From positions 1,909,877 to 1,973,876 of the forward strand of contig NC_060978.1 of assembly GCF_910589235.1 (NCBI RefSeq): a stretch of 64,000 bases of DNA, written 5' to 3'. The position numbers were made by a program, and so were the translations under genes. Shown piece after piece: positions 50,256-60,724 of this stretch; position 1 is the first letter of the stretch; every line of letters begins with the position of its first letter. The notes beneath the pieces are model-generated. The model was given only the letters and a program-made list of their open reading frames with translations, was not told the origin of the DNA and did not search any database. The stretch comes from Vespa crabro. Taxonomy: Eukaryota; Arthropoda; Insecta; Hymenoptera; Vespidae.

Positions 50256-50637
50256 CAACATCATCATCGTCGTCGTCACGATTGATTAGTAATTAAAAAA
50301 AAAAATATATATCAATGATGTTAAATAAATAAACAAATAAATAAATATGAATAAGTATAAAAAATATAAAAATAAATGTATATTATTATATTTTTTTTTG
50401 TTACGTCCTTTTTTTTTTTCTTTCAGAAATCCAACGCCAGAAATAACGGAGATCATAACAGAAAAATGGAAACCAGTGAGAAGTCAATCGTTAGAATATT
50501 ATCGTATAAACAATTTGTTTTTATCCATGTCAGACGATCTTCATCCAGAAAGAAGAAAGTTTTGGGATAATTTGCCGGCATGCATTAATCCGGACAAAAC
50601 TAACGAGATACGTCATGGCGTTAAAGAGGAATTATAA
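40636..50637 (+). CDS. Carboxylesterase type B, secreted (esterase E4 / venom carboxylesterase-like)
   Basis: An alpha/beta-hydrolase that hydrolyses carboxylic esters, in insects usually involved in detoxification or in breakdown of hormones, odorants and lipids. Eight exons joined in phase: 40,636-40,875, 43,559-43,860, 44,394-44,593, 46,063-46,259, 48,223-48,388, 48,591-48,781, 49,718-50,004, 50,427-50,637; 597 aa, normal for the family. Residues 1-33 form a signal peptide. EDCLYLNVY (117-125) is the type-B signature, HGGGW (149-153) the oxyanion hole, GESAGG the nucleophile elbow with Ser231, Glu362 in SEEG the acid, and His486 in GVTHADD the base, so the triad is complete. The elbow is GESAG rather than the GQSAG typical of juvenile hormone esterases, so I favour a general or venom-type esterase. 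The start is the first ATG before the hydrophobic segment; the GTG at 40,600 is not used. Exact substrate unknown. Confidence 0.93.
40876..43558 (+). other. Esterase intron 1
   Basis: A 2.7-kb phase-0 intron from GTAAGT to TTCTCTTAG. It contains T-rich blocks, a 14-bp minisatellite (41,176-41,225), (AT)n and (GT)n at 42,340-42,410, and AT-rich unique DNA. No coding exon was found inside, although Arg/Lys- or Phe-rich frames occur in the homopolymers. Confidence 0.8.
43861..44393 (+). other. Esterase intron 2
   Basis: A 533-base phase-2 intron (GTAAAA to CATCAG) made of A-rich, CT and T-rich repeats. Nothing else seen. Confidence 0.8.
44594..46062 (+). other. Esterase intron 3
   Basis: A 1.47-kb phase-1 intron (GTAAGT to TCTTACAG) with several poly-A runs, AAC repeats at 45,738-45,763 and AT-rich unique sequence. 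No gene inside. Confidence 0.8.
46260..48222 (+). other. Esterase intron 4
   Basis: A 1.96-kb phase-0 intron (GTAATA to TTTATAG) with ATC trinucleotides at 46,316-46,358, A-rich tracts, TTTA repeats at 47,109-47,134, CT tracts and a TCAAGGTCG nuclear-receptor-like word near 47,582. Poly-A of about 27 at 48,043-48,069. No gene inside. Confidence 0.8.
48782..49717 (+). other. Esterase intron 6
   Basis: A 0.94-kb phase-0 intron (GTAAGT to CTTTCAG) with A-rich tracts, poly-T at 49,010-49,035, (AT)n at 49,075-49,106 and 49,556-49,602 and AAT repeats at 49,466-49,520. Confidence 0.8.
50005..50426 (+). other. Esterase intron 7
   Basis: A 422-base phase-2 intron (GTAAGA to CTTTCAG) with A-rich blocks and ATT/AAT repeats (50,190-50,255) that form one long inverted repeat. 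Nothing else seen. Confidence 0.8.
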
Positions 50638-51662
50638 AATCTTTGTCATAGCGATCGATCTTTTTCACATTAGAAAATTATTATAAAATATAAACACACA
50701 CATATATATATATATATATATGTGTGTGTAATTAAAACGAGACTGTACTTAACGAATTGTTTTTTTAAGTATCGATAAAGAAAAACATTTTATAAATATA
50801 TAAATGGAAATGGAAAATTGAAATTTTACCATGACTGAATGTAAATTATAATAATACAATGATGTTCTCTCTACGTGAGCTTAATATTGTTTTATTTGAG
50901 TTGATGTAAATGTAGAAATGAAAGAAAGGAAAAAGTAAAAAAGAAAAAAAGAAAAAAAAAAAAGAAAAAAAAAAAGAGAAAGGAAAAAAAAATTATACAA
51001 ATACCCGTAGAAATGAACATGAACAATATATTATATAAATAGAAAAAGAAATTGTATCAAATATGAAAAAATCTCTTCGCTATACTCGTCGAAGGATTAA
51101 TAATTTTTTTTTTTCTTTTAATGTTACGCGACGTGTATGCTAAAGGTCATACGAAAAAGAAAAAAAAAAAAAAAAGAAAGAAAAAAATAAAGACGAGAAG
51201 AGATAAACCATGTGCTCTCGCTAATTAGATTAATATTTCTGTTTAGTCAGATTATTTTTTAGACAATTTTTGAAATACATGTAAAAATTTTAAGATTATA
51301 TACTTATATATATATATATATTTTTTTTTTTTGGTTTTTTTGTTTTGTCTTTTTGTAACGAAATAAAAAAAAAAAAAAAAAAAGTGCATAAAGATATAAT
51401 AAAAAATTCACTTGAGAAAAGATAGAAAAACATATAAGAAAAGAGAAACGAAATTCTTCTTTTCTTTATTCTTTTTTTCCTTTTCTTTTTTCTTTTTTTC
51501 TTCGTTTCATTGTCCCGTTTTTCTTTTTTTCTTTTCTTCATTTCCTCGTCATTACGAAATAATTATATTATCTTTACGTGCCTTTTTCTTTTTTCGATTT
51601 TTTTGTTTTTCCAAGCATTTTTTATTTCCTCCTTCGAGAAAAATCCATCGACGTTAATAATG
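50638..51662. other. Convergent 3' region between esterase and minus GNAT
   Basis: About 1.0 kb of AT-rich sequence shared by two converging genes. It holds (TA)n at 50,701-50,722, several A-rich tracts and an AATAAA at about 51,186, which could serve the esterase. T-rich blocks on + (51,455-51,540) are A-rich for the opposite gene. No gene. Confidence 0.6.
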
Positions 51663-51909
51663 TCATAAATGATTTATTGGTAACGCGATCGATAGAGCCA
51701 TACAAGCCAATGATTTATTTGGATCATTAGAATCCTCGAATGGATATTCGAAAGATTTCGTATCGTCGTTGTATACCTTAAAATCTTTGTACTGTACTTC
51801 GGCGAGTAAATTAAATCCCAATTTACGTGCTGTATTTATTAATAATAATAAAAAAAAAAAGAGAGAGAGAGAAAAAGAAAAAAAATTGTTATTTAAATAA
51901 ATAAATAAA

Positions 51910-51963
<54 letters not shown>

Positions 51964-53130
51964 GCAAATATAAAGAATGCATAATATATATTTGAAAATT
52001 TTTTACCCATATTTTGACTAATAATGGAACTAAATCCCCCTATGCAAGCAGGCATTAAAAGAGTTCTTGCTCGTTCGATGCAACAATTAATCAAAGCGGT
52101 TGCAATACCTTTTTTCCGATGATTCGCATGTACAAATAATAAATGTATACGAAAATATTTATCAATTTGTAATACCTCATAAGGACGTGCTTTCGAAAAA
52201 ACGCAACTCCTAAGACTCATTATATTAAAGATTGCATCTCCTTGATTAGCCTAGAAAAAGATATAAAGATAAATATTTGTTAGATACATGCACACACACA
52301 TATACATACACGTACATATATATATATATATAGACGTCATATGTATGTAAATATTTATAAACATTTACCATCAAAAATTTTTTTATTGAAAATATTTACC
52401 ATTAATTAATGGTAAATATTTTTTTACGAAGTAATATGTATTAATCATATTACAAGTAATATGATTAAATAAATAGAATCATATAAAAATGAGAGAATAA
52501 TAAATTAATCATAGAAAATTTCATCATAAGACGATCAAAAGTTCAACGTACGCATATTTCCTGATTAAAAAATTATAAATTTATTTTTTTTTTTTTTTTC
52601 CCCTTAGTATTCGAACGTAATTATAATAATTTAAAGAATAATTACTCTTATACGTGTTTCCGTTCGTACGTGATCTCCCATAAAATTAATCGACGCTACG
52701 ATAATACCTATGATCTTATTTTCGCCTTCTTGAACGGCGCAATAACTTTGCTTCTCCGACAATTTTTTGTATATCATTTTAATAGAGGTTCTCATTGACA
52801 TCAGATCGTTCGAAAAATCGATACCTATACTCATTGGTTCCTTCTCGAAGAAATCTTTCTATAAAAAAAAAAAAAAAAAAAACAAAAAAAAAACAAAAAA
52901 GAAAAGAAAAAAAAACAAAAAAGAAAACGAAAAAAAAAATTCAAGGCGACATTTAAAAAATTTTACAACCTTATACCTTATTAGAAACGATAATGAAAAC
53001 GAAGTCTTAGCTAAACAAAAAAAAAAGGACAAAAAAAAAAAGAAAGAAAGAAAAAAATTTCAAGACCTCGCAACGACGTCAAGTCTAAGAATTAACATTA
53101 ACAACCAGATTATAAATTCTAAAATTCTAG

Positions 53131-53166
<36 letters not shown>

Positions 53167-53258
53167 GTAAAACATATAAAAAAAAAAAAAAAAGAAAAAA
53201 AGGAGTCACACCGATCCAATTATTAATAAATTAATTATATATTACAATCTAGGTAGAT

Positions 53259-53304
<46 letters not shown>

Positions 53305-53560
53305 TATATATATATTATTAAACTTTACTCTTGCAAATGTGTACTCGTATAAAATTTATTGCTTCCATAAATCTATCCTCCTCGAGGCTAATGATACGAT
53401 AACCATTCGACATTCTTTGCCAAACGATCGCTCCTACGTATTTCTTACGTTTAATTCTTTCATTTCGATTATTCAAGGAAACAATATAACTCTCGAGTAA
53501 GTCGGAAACAGTTGATCTTTTTCGAGACTGCAATTTAAATGTTACAGTTTCTTCGAACAT
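51663..53560 (-). CDS. GNAT acetyltransferase, arylalkylamine N-acetyltransferase-like
   Basis: Predicted to transfer acetyl from acetyl-CoA to an amine, in the insect aaNAT group that acts in melatonin-like, cuticle and amine turnover. Four exons on the - strand: 53,560-53,329, 52,854-52,646, 52,250-52,007, 51,829-51,663; 283 aa, slightly longer than the usual 220-270 because of an N-terminal extension of about 50 residues. The pattern YRI..LEEDRFMEAINFIR (54-72) then NFFEKEP (78-84) is the aaNAT start of the fold; Glu83 corresponds to the catalytic Glu of the FF..EP motif in Drosophila Dat. Motif A is FRIHLLFV..HRKKGIA (180-197), fitting R-x-x-G-x-A for acetyl-CoA pyrophosphate binding. ISQNMARKLGF (224-234) is motif B. 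The acceptor of exon 2 was chosen by phase. Substrate unknown. Confidence 0.85.
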
Positions 53561-53893
53561 TTTTTTTCTGTTTTTTTTTCTTCCTTTCTTTTTTTTTTTC
53601 CTTTTTTCTCTCTTTTTTTTCTTCTCTCCCTCTCCCTCTCTCTTTCTCTCTCTCTCTCCGTTCTTTCGACAATTATTTTCCTTCAGAATAAATTGATAAA
53701 AATATTAACACGATAATAATTTTTTCATTCATTAAAATATAACCAAATGAAGTAAGCGACAAATCTTTTAAACGATTAGGAATCAATTTCACAGATTTAT
53801 TACTTAAATATGTAAGAATTATTTATACGTAAACGCGTTTGATTTTGTAAATTTGTTAAGAATAAAGAAAAAAAAAGGGAAAGAAAGAGAGAA

Positions 53894-53931
<38 letters not shown>

Positions 53932-53999
53932 AAGAAAATTAATTTTTCTTTTTTTTTTTTTTTTTGTAATAAATACAAAGCATTTGCCCTTTCAACGAG
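53561..53999. promoter_or_regulatory. Shared intergenic region of the divergent GNAT pair
   Basis: Only 439 bp separate the two start codons, so both genes probably draw on the same promoter region. The DNA is T/C-rich at 53,565-53,660 and has (GA)n at 53,895-53,928 and a poly-T run at 53,950-53,965. There is no TATA box at a convincing position. Confidence 0.5.
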
Positions 54000-54704
54000 A
54001 TGGACGAGTATAATGAGAAAGACGATGAATTAATTGAAACGAAGGATAGAATGTTCGCGCCTCTCGAATGGGACTCTCCGATTAATTGCAAAATACAAGA
54101 TCTTAACGAATCGTTATACGAGGAAGCATGTCGTCTGATAAAAGTTCAGAAATTTTAGATATAATTACAATTTTGATTCGATCTTTTTGAAACATTGATG
54201 AGCAAAAACGATCAACCCCGTTCAAATTAAGACGCCAGGGCTACGTTATCGTGAAGACAAAGAAAAACAAAATTAAAGAAAGAAAGAAAGAAAGAAAGAA
54301 AGAAAAAAAAATAATAATAATAACAAAGGGAAAAGAAAGAAAGAAAAAAGATAGAAGAAAGAAAGGAAAAACTTGGAGGACGCGTTAATAATGTATACAT
54401 TTTTCTTTTTTTCTCTTTTTTTCTTTTTTAAATTAAAATCTCAAATTACTCAGAATTGATCCCATCGATATTGAAAGATCCGTATCAATAAGAAATAATA
54501 AAAATCAAATAAAAATCTACTGATATTATGGCAAAATAAACAAATATCATCCATGTAAAATTGTAATCGTATATACGATCGATATACATTATTTATATAT
54601 ATATATATATATATTATATTTAATATATCGAATGAACGTATGCTCATCGTTGTTTCATAAAGTTAATACAAACTTAATCTTGTCTCGTTATATCCGTTTA
54701 TTTT

Positions 54705-54744
<40 letters not shown>

Positions 54745-55402
54745 TTATTTTCTCCTTCAACTCTCCTTCAATCATCTCCTATTGACTTTATCACTTTACA
54801 ACAGCATCATTATTTTCGCGAGGAACCAATGTGTAAATCCATTGAATTATTAAAAGACAAAATATCAGTTGATTCTTATCTGAAATTAATAAAAACTTGG
54901 ATGAAGGACACAACGAGTTTAGTAGCACTGAGTATAAATTCTGGAAGAGTTATTGGTGTCGCTATAACGAGGATCAACGATGATTCCGTAAAGACGAATA
55001 CATATGAACGTAATCAAGTAAACAATTCAATTAAATTATCATATTCGAAGATATGCTCGTACGCGTGTATGTGTGTGCTTGCGTACGTATGCTTGTATTT
55101 AGGATAGTATTTAATATATTTTTGAAGATCCTTAAAAGCAACATCGTACACACGAGGCTTCAATATTAATCAAATTTATTTCAATTAATCGAATTAATAT
55201 GCATTATTATTATTATTATTATTATTTTTTTTTTTTTTTTATATATATATATTATATTTTTTATATAATTTTATATATTTTCTATCGTTCACGAGTAATA
55301 TAATTTTTGAAATGTGATCCTCCTCCCCTCGCCCATCCCCCTTCTCCATCTCATTTGGCCAATATATTTCAAGGTGGCCCTATATAAATTGAAATTAAAT
55401 TA

Positions 55403-55454
<52 letters not shown>

Positions 55455-55481
55455 CATTATAATTTAATATATATGCACATA

Positions 55482-55522
<41 letters not shown>

Positions 55523-55990
55523 GTATATATACAAAAAATATACAGATATATATATGTTTTTCGTTTATGTTACTTTTAGATACTTACAGGTGAATCCTTA
55601 CAAGATATTATGTTTCTAATAAACGAGGTTACGAAACAATCCGATGTTTACGTTAAATTCAAACAAGACGTTTACTTTCGCATATATATACTTTGTGTTC
55701 ATCCAACTTATAAAAATAAAGGGATTGAATCGGCATTGTTACGTGCATTTATACATGCAGGAAGAACTATGAAATTACCAATGGTTGGCGGTATATTCAC
55801 GTCGGGTTATAATCAATTATTGGCAGAGCAAGAAGGTTTCAAAATTTTATCAGAGATACGTTATAATCGTTGGATCGTTAATGACGCAGTTGTATTCGAT
55901 GATCCTGGAAAAGGAAATTATTCGGCTACCTTTATGGGAAAAATAATCGATTATAATGACCCAAAGGATAAATATAAATACGATGTTTAA
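54000..55990 (+). CDS. GNAT acetyltransferase-like protein with altered acetyl-CoA loop
   Basis: Paralogue of the neighbouring minus-strand GNAT. Three exons: 54,000-54,143, 54,805-55,017, 55,580-55,990; 255 aa. KIQDLNESLYEEACRLIK then HHYFREEP (49-56) match the start of the aaNAT fold, with Glu55 in the catalytic-Glu position. Motif A is YFRIYILCV..YKNKGIE (151-169): the usual R/Q-x-x-G-x-G/A has become K-x-x-G-x-E, so acetyl-CoA binding may be weakened. LLAEQEGFKILSEIRY (199-214) is motif B and the following strand. The first exon is only 144 bases and its donor, GTTCAG, is weak; it is the only GT that keeps phase and joins the conserved halves. M18 is an alternative start. The protein may be an active enzyme with other specificity or a degenerate one. 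Confidence 0.78.
54144..54804 (+). other. Intron 1 of the plus GNAT
   Basis: A 661-base phase-0 intron. It contains GAAA repeats, T-rich sequence, (AT)n near 54,596-54,614 and (CT)n at 54,709-54,740, and ends TTTACAACAG. Confidence 0.6.
55018..55579 (+). other. Intron 2 of the plus GNAT
   Basis: A 562-base phase-0 intron (GTAAAC to ACTTTTAG), mostly ATT, T and AT repeats, including (AT)n at 55,409-55,451 and 55,491-55,516. A C-rich patch lies at 55,319-55,350. Confidence 0.65.
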
Positions 55991-56047
55991 CAATCCTATC
56001 TGATCAATTCATTAATTGATTTCAATTCATTAATTCTTTCTTTCTTT

Positions 56048-56085
<38 letters not shown>

Positions 56086-57054
56086 ATTTACTTATTTATT
56101 TACTTACATTCTTTTCCTTACTTTATTTTATTGCACTCGGTTGCAAAACTTGCATAGCTTGCATACAATCGATTGAACTTTTTTGTAACTGTTTTATTTT
56201 ATTTTTCTTTTCTTTTTTTTATCATTATTATTTTTCCTTGTCCATTCTAATATTCTTGATAAAACTTATACAAAACGTGAAACAATTAATTTATCTGAAT
56301 TAATTTTCATATCGTTTCTTTATTCGTTACTTCGTATCGATTTTTGACTGCCTTGAAGTTGATAAACGTACAATTTTTCTCCTTTTATCGATTCGATATC
56401 GAATAGAAATTTGTATATCTCGAAGATTAAAAAATTTCTTTATATTTGCAATGTTAAATAATTATAAAAAAAAAATAAATATATATATATATATATGCGT
56501 GGGTGTATATAAAAATTTGAATTTGTAATGCGACAAATAATTTATAAAAAAAATAATTTAAAAATACATCAATACAGTCGATATGATAGTTAATTATCGT
56601 ATAGTAAGTAACGCTATCTAGCGGAAAAATTCGATCAACTATTGGTTAGCTTTGTTATATGCTAGTGTTATGAATTGTAAATCAAAAATATCATATTATA
56701 TATATATAAACATAAAATTACATATTGATATAAACATGAGAAAAATTATTGAATAATAATGAAATAATAGTTTTTGCTGTCTCACGAATATTTTAACTAA
56801 TAAATACTTTTACATAATCATATATACATATATATATATATATTTCTTTTTTATTGAAGCAAATTTTAAAACAAAAATAACATAAGTAGAGAATATTTCA
56901 TATAATATTGTGAAATTTGTGTATTCAATTTGTACGTATAATACCTTGTTAATTATATATTTTAAAGAAGAACAAGTAAACACAATCACAAATGATAAAT
57001 AATAATTGTAAAATATAAAATTGAAGATTAATTGAAAGTATAAACAAATAAGAA
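55991..57054. other. Intergenic AT-rich region with CTCF-like word
   Basis: (CT)n at 56,052-56,080, then AT-rich unique sequence. ACGCTATCTAGCGG at 56,611-56,624 is a near palindrome and matches the reversed CTCF core at 11 of 14 positions. No gene. Confidence 0.5.
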
Positions 57055-58297
57055 ATGGATCTAGATAATGATTTAAAAGAGACAGATCATGATATTAATA
57101 AGTTTCGTAAGTTACAATTGGACAATTAAAAGTAAAGAAAATATAATATTGACATAATATCAATCATGCATTTCACATGATACATTAATGTTTCACATAT
57201 ATTCTTAGATCTTGATTGGACATGGGATCCCAAATATAAACCAACAATGTCTGAATTATCAGAAAATAATTTAGAAGTAACATTTCATCCAGATTATAGT
57301 ATTGGTACTGCTGTGGTAAGAGGTAATATGCCATTGAAAAAAGGAAATCATTATTATTGGGAAATAAAAATGCTTACATATATATATGGCACAGATGTAG
57401 TGAGTGTATTTTTATCATAAGTATCATATTTAAGGCTTAAAAAAAAAAAAAAAAAAAAAACAAATTATTACACGTTATTGTGTGTATTCTTTAAGTACTT
57501 TTCAAACTATTTCTTATTATACCATTTAAACATTTTATGATAGTTATATTTTTGAATTAATTTCAATGACATAATATACATCCAACCATATAAATGTTTA
57601 TATATAGATGATTGGTGTAGGCACTGATAAAATAGATCTAACAAATATAACAAAAACATTTTGTTCTCTACTTGGACGAGATCGTGAATCTTGGGGATAT
57701 TCTTATAAAGGATTTTTACAACATGCTGGTGAAAAACATAATTATACAGCATGTTTTTTAAAGAATAGTATAATAGGTGTACATCTTGATACTTGGAATG
57801 GTACATTGCAATTTTTCACAAATCGTAAACCATTAGGTATGTATTACTTATATAAAATATTATTTTAATTGATTATAAAGAAGTTGATATTTTGTAGGTA
57901 TAGCATTTACCGGATTAAAAGATGTTGTCCTTTATCCTATGGTCAGTTCAACAGCTGCACATACTAGAATTAAATTAATATATTCCTGTTCAATGCCTAT
58001 ATCTTTACAAGCGGCATGTTTATCTGTATTACCATCAATACAAAGACAATATATTTCTTCTACTTATCCTGCATTAAGATATTTAACTGAAAGTGCATTT
58101 GCAGATATTTTGCAAAAGAATTTAGGTAATTTCTTTCCCACCCCCACGCCCCCATTACTTTTAACATATAATGCATAAAAATTAAACATTTTAAAATATA
58201 GCATTATTATTTTCTTAATTATTATTTTACAGAGACTGATACCGATGAAGAAATTATTGAATTTTTATCTGAATATACTACGACTAATCTGGTATAA
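57055..58297 (+). CDS. SPSB3: SPRY domain-containing SOCS box protein 3 (SPSB3-like)
   Basis: Substrate receptor of a cullin-RING ubiquitin ligase: the SPRY domain binds a target, the SOCS box recruits elongin B/C. In mammals SPSB3 acts in the nucleus and has been linked to nuclear cGAS turnover. Five exons: 57,055-57,106, 57,209-57,399, 57,608-57,836, 57,898-58,125, 58,233-58,297; 254 aa. SPRY spans about 25-180, with YGTDVMIGVGT (76-86), FCSLLGRDRESWG (99-111) and GVHLDTWNGTLQFF (138-151), all close to human SPSB3. SLQAACLSVL (193-202) is a good BC box (LxxxCxxxL). The cullin-5 box expected next (LPLP) is replaced by STYPALRYL. A short acidic tail ends the protein. It is shorter than the about 355-aa human protein, mainly at both ends. 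The start is the first ATG; the first exon is short (17 codons). Confidence 0.9.
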
Positions 58298-58734
58298 ACT
58301 TTGTAAAAAAAAAAAAAAAAAAAAAAAAAGAAAGAAAAAAAAATAGAATAAGATAGAATAATATAGAATGATAAAAGAAATCTATGAAGCAATGAGAATG
58401 CATCATATTCTCTTAATGATTCTATATGTTTTATGATTATTATAAGCTAAAAACTTTAACATGAATCGACATGATAATTAGATTAAAGTATATCTATTGA
58501 AAAATTATAAATTATATGTTACCAAAAAAATATATATATAAATATAACTTAATGTGATAAGCATTATATGTAAGTAAGAAAATATGTATATCATATAAAC
58601 AGATATATTTGATATTTATATATATATATATATTATGATCAATGTGTTTAACATGGACGTTTTGTAAAATGCCCATCCAGAACTATCAGTCAGTTCTGTT
58701 GAATTTCAAGTGCCACAACTCTTTGCCTTACTCC

Positions 58735-58740
58735 AATAAA
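58735..58740 (+). terminator. Polyadenylation signal, SPSB3
   Basis: AATAAA 438 bases after the SPSB3 stop, in the only non-AT-repeat part of the 3' region. A TGT-rich stretch follows within 25 bases. Alternative signals exist in the AT-rich DNA. Confidence 0.4.
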
Positions 58741-58791
58741 TGATCCTTATAATTGTATGTTGATAATGCTCACGTCAAAGCAATTGACCCT

Positions 58792-58838
<47 letters not shown>

Positions 58839-59069
58839 TATATTAAATCTTAATAGAATTATAAAATGTAAATTTAAAATAATGAATGCCATTATATGTG
58901 CATACTATATATATAAATTCTATAATACTGAACAAACGCTATATTTATCTTTTGTACGTACTTAATTGTATTTAAATGTTTTAATTAGACATTATCAATA
59001 TATATTAATAAAAATCATGGATCTTTCATAAAAAGATATATATATATATATATACAAAAATTTGACAAC

Positions 59070-59075
59070 TTTATT
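59070..59075 (-). terminator. Polyadenylation signal, OGG1
   Basis: AATAAA on the - strand 18 bases past the OGG1 stop codon. A second AATAAA overlaps the stop region at about 59,091-59,096. The very short 3' UTR is plausible for a convergent gene pair. Confidence 0.4.
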
Positions 59076-59092
59076 GTAAGAATAATAATAAT

Positions 59093-60421
59093 TTATTTTA
59101 ATCTTTGAATTTTCTTTTCTGGTTCTATTTTATTCCTCGTATTACTTCGTTTTTTATTTAAAGTATTCTTTGCGTTATCAGCAATTTTAGCACAAAATAA
59201 AATAGCTTGAGCCCAACCAGCCAAAGGACCCCATAATTCACGTAAATGCGTACTAATTTCTTCATGAATTTTTGGAGTTACTGTTTTCTGTTTTCCTAAA
59301 TGCGGTAAATAATTTGCTCGTACAACTTGAAATATATGTGTATCTATTGGTATGGCTTCTAAATGTCCCAAAGACATTAAACAAATACAATCGGCTACTT
59401 TTGGACCAACTCCGGGAAGTGTAAGTAATTGTTCTTTAGCCTCAAAATAAGAGGCATTATTACATTTATGAAGACTCATAAGCCATTTTCTTCCCCCAAG
59501 TTCCTGCACTTTTTTTGCAGTATTTGCTATATACGCAGCACGATATCCAAATCCTTCCTTTCTCAATATAGACTCTACGTTTTGTCCTTGTAATAATTCC
59601 AACGTTGGAAAATCAAAATAATCATTACCATCAATGGAACATATTTTCTTACCAAATAGCGTACATAATTTTTCAACCATTCCGGATATCCTGAGGGAAC
59701 AAAACTTTCGTATAAAATAACAAAAAATTAACAAAAATAATCCCTATACCATATGAATATTAAAAATAAATTAATTAAAATGAAAATAAATTAAACGGGA
59801 TACCTCTGTATATTGTTGTTAGAAGTACAGATAGAGGAGAATAGATTTTCTAATATGTCCTGATTTAATATTCTAATCCCGTCTACCTTTTCGTACGACT
59901 TTTCAAAATTTTTATCTACTTCGATCCATTTTTTACAATGATCTAATAATGATATATCCAATCTGAAATATTCTCTTAAAATTTCATCATAATTTTGATT
60001 ATCAGATAATGATCCTTCAATTGTATATCTTATACTGGTTTCATTTTGAGTTAATGTCCAAACGGAACTATTAAAAACACCTCGATATCCAGTTTCATGT
60101 GGCAACCATCTAAAAGAGTAGTCACTTGCATGGAATAAGAATAATAAAAAAGACGTTTCAATAGATTAATTATGTATTTATATTTAAGTACAGTAATTAC
60201 ATATATACACACTGTATGCATACATACATACATACATACATACATATACATATCTATATATATATATATATACATATGCACATATGTATCATGTTGTGGA
60301 TAATATAATATTATGTATGATTAAATTAATATAATATTATGTATGATGATTTATATATACGTTTTTAAACACTGCCAGATAAAATACCTGCATGTAGTAA
60401 CAAAAGAAATTTTTGGACAAA

Positions 60422-60452
<31 letters not shown>

Positions 60453-60720
60453 ATATTTTGTCCAAATACATATACACATATATAATTATGATTGATAGAT
60501 ATGAAAAGTAAAAACAAAGAAATAATACATTGTCTATATACACAGACAAACATACACACATATATACATATATATATTATTTATCGTAATTGTTAAACAA
60601 TATTAATTACCTGAAACTTTGGCCACCTTGCAACGTTGCACCTAAATTTAATTCTTTCGATGAGCATTCGATCATCTTGTTGGTTAGAAATCCCAAACAT
60701 AACGAGGAACAAATTCGCAT
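59093..60720 (-). CDS. OGG1: 8-oxoguanine DNA glycosylase/lyase
   Basis: Removes 8-oxoguanine opposite C and nicks the strand by beta-elimination, starting base excision repair in nucleus and mitochondria. Three exons on the - strand: 60,720-60,611, 60,109-59,804, 59,690-59,093; 337 aa against 345 in human. GGQSFRW (32-38) opens the N-terminal OGG_N domain; SSICTSNNNIQRISGMVEKLC (about 128-148) holds the NNN base-recognition loop; LPGVGPKVADC (230-240) is the helix-hairpin-helix with catalytic Lys236; PIDTH (253-257) carries catalytic Asp255, the same 19-residue spacing as Lys249/Asp268 in human. WGPLAGWAQAILF follows as in all OGG1 proteins. A Lys/Arg-rich tail (from about 310) may be a nuclear signal. 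The start at 60,720 gives a Cys/Leu-rich N terminus that could act in mitochondrial targeting; Met16 is an alternative. Confidence 0.95.
60110..60610 (-). other. OGG1 intron 1
   Basis: A 501-base phase-2 intron (GTAATT to CTCTTTTAG) with CATA and TA repeats (60,220-60,280; 60,420-60,450). No further exon. Confidence 0.85.
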
Positions 60721-60724
60721 AGCA

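Larger units (their letters stand above)
58298..59092. other. Convergent 3' region of SPSB3 and OGG1
   Basis: Contains a poly-A tract after the SPSB3 stop (58,303-58,328), AT-rich sequence, a unique patch at 58,650-58,795 with a 7-bp hairpin (CAGAACT and AGTTCTG, about 58,679-58,699), and (AT)n at 58,795-58,834. The patch is probably SPSB3 3' UTR. No other gene. Confidence 0.6.

Noticed and set aside
57507..57806. 99-residue frame on the - strand opposite SPSB3
   Set aside because: It is the shadow of the SPSB3 exon 3, which has clear SPRY homology on the + strand.
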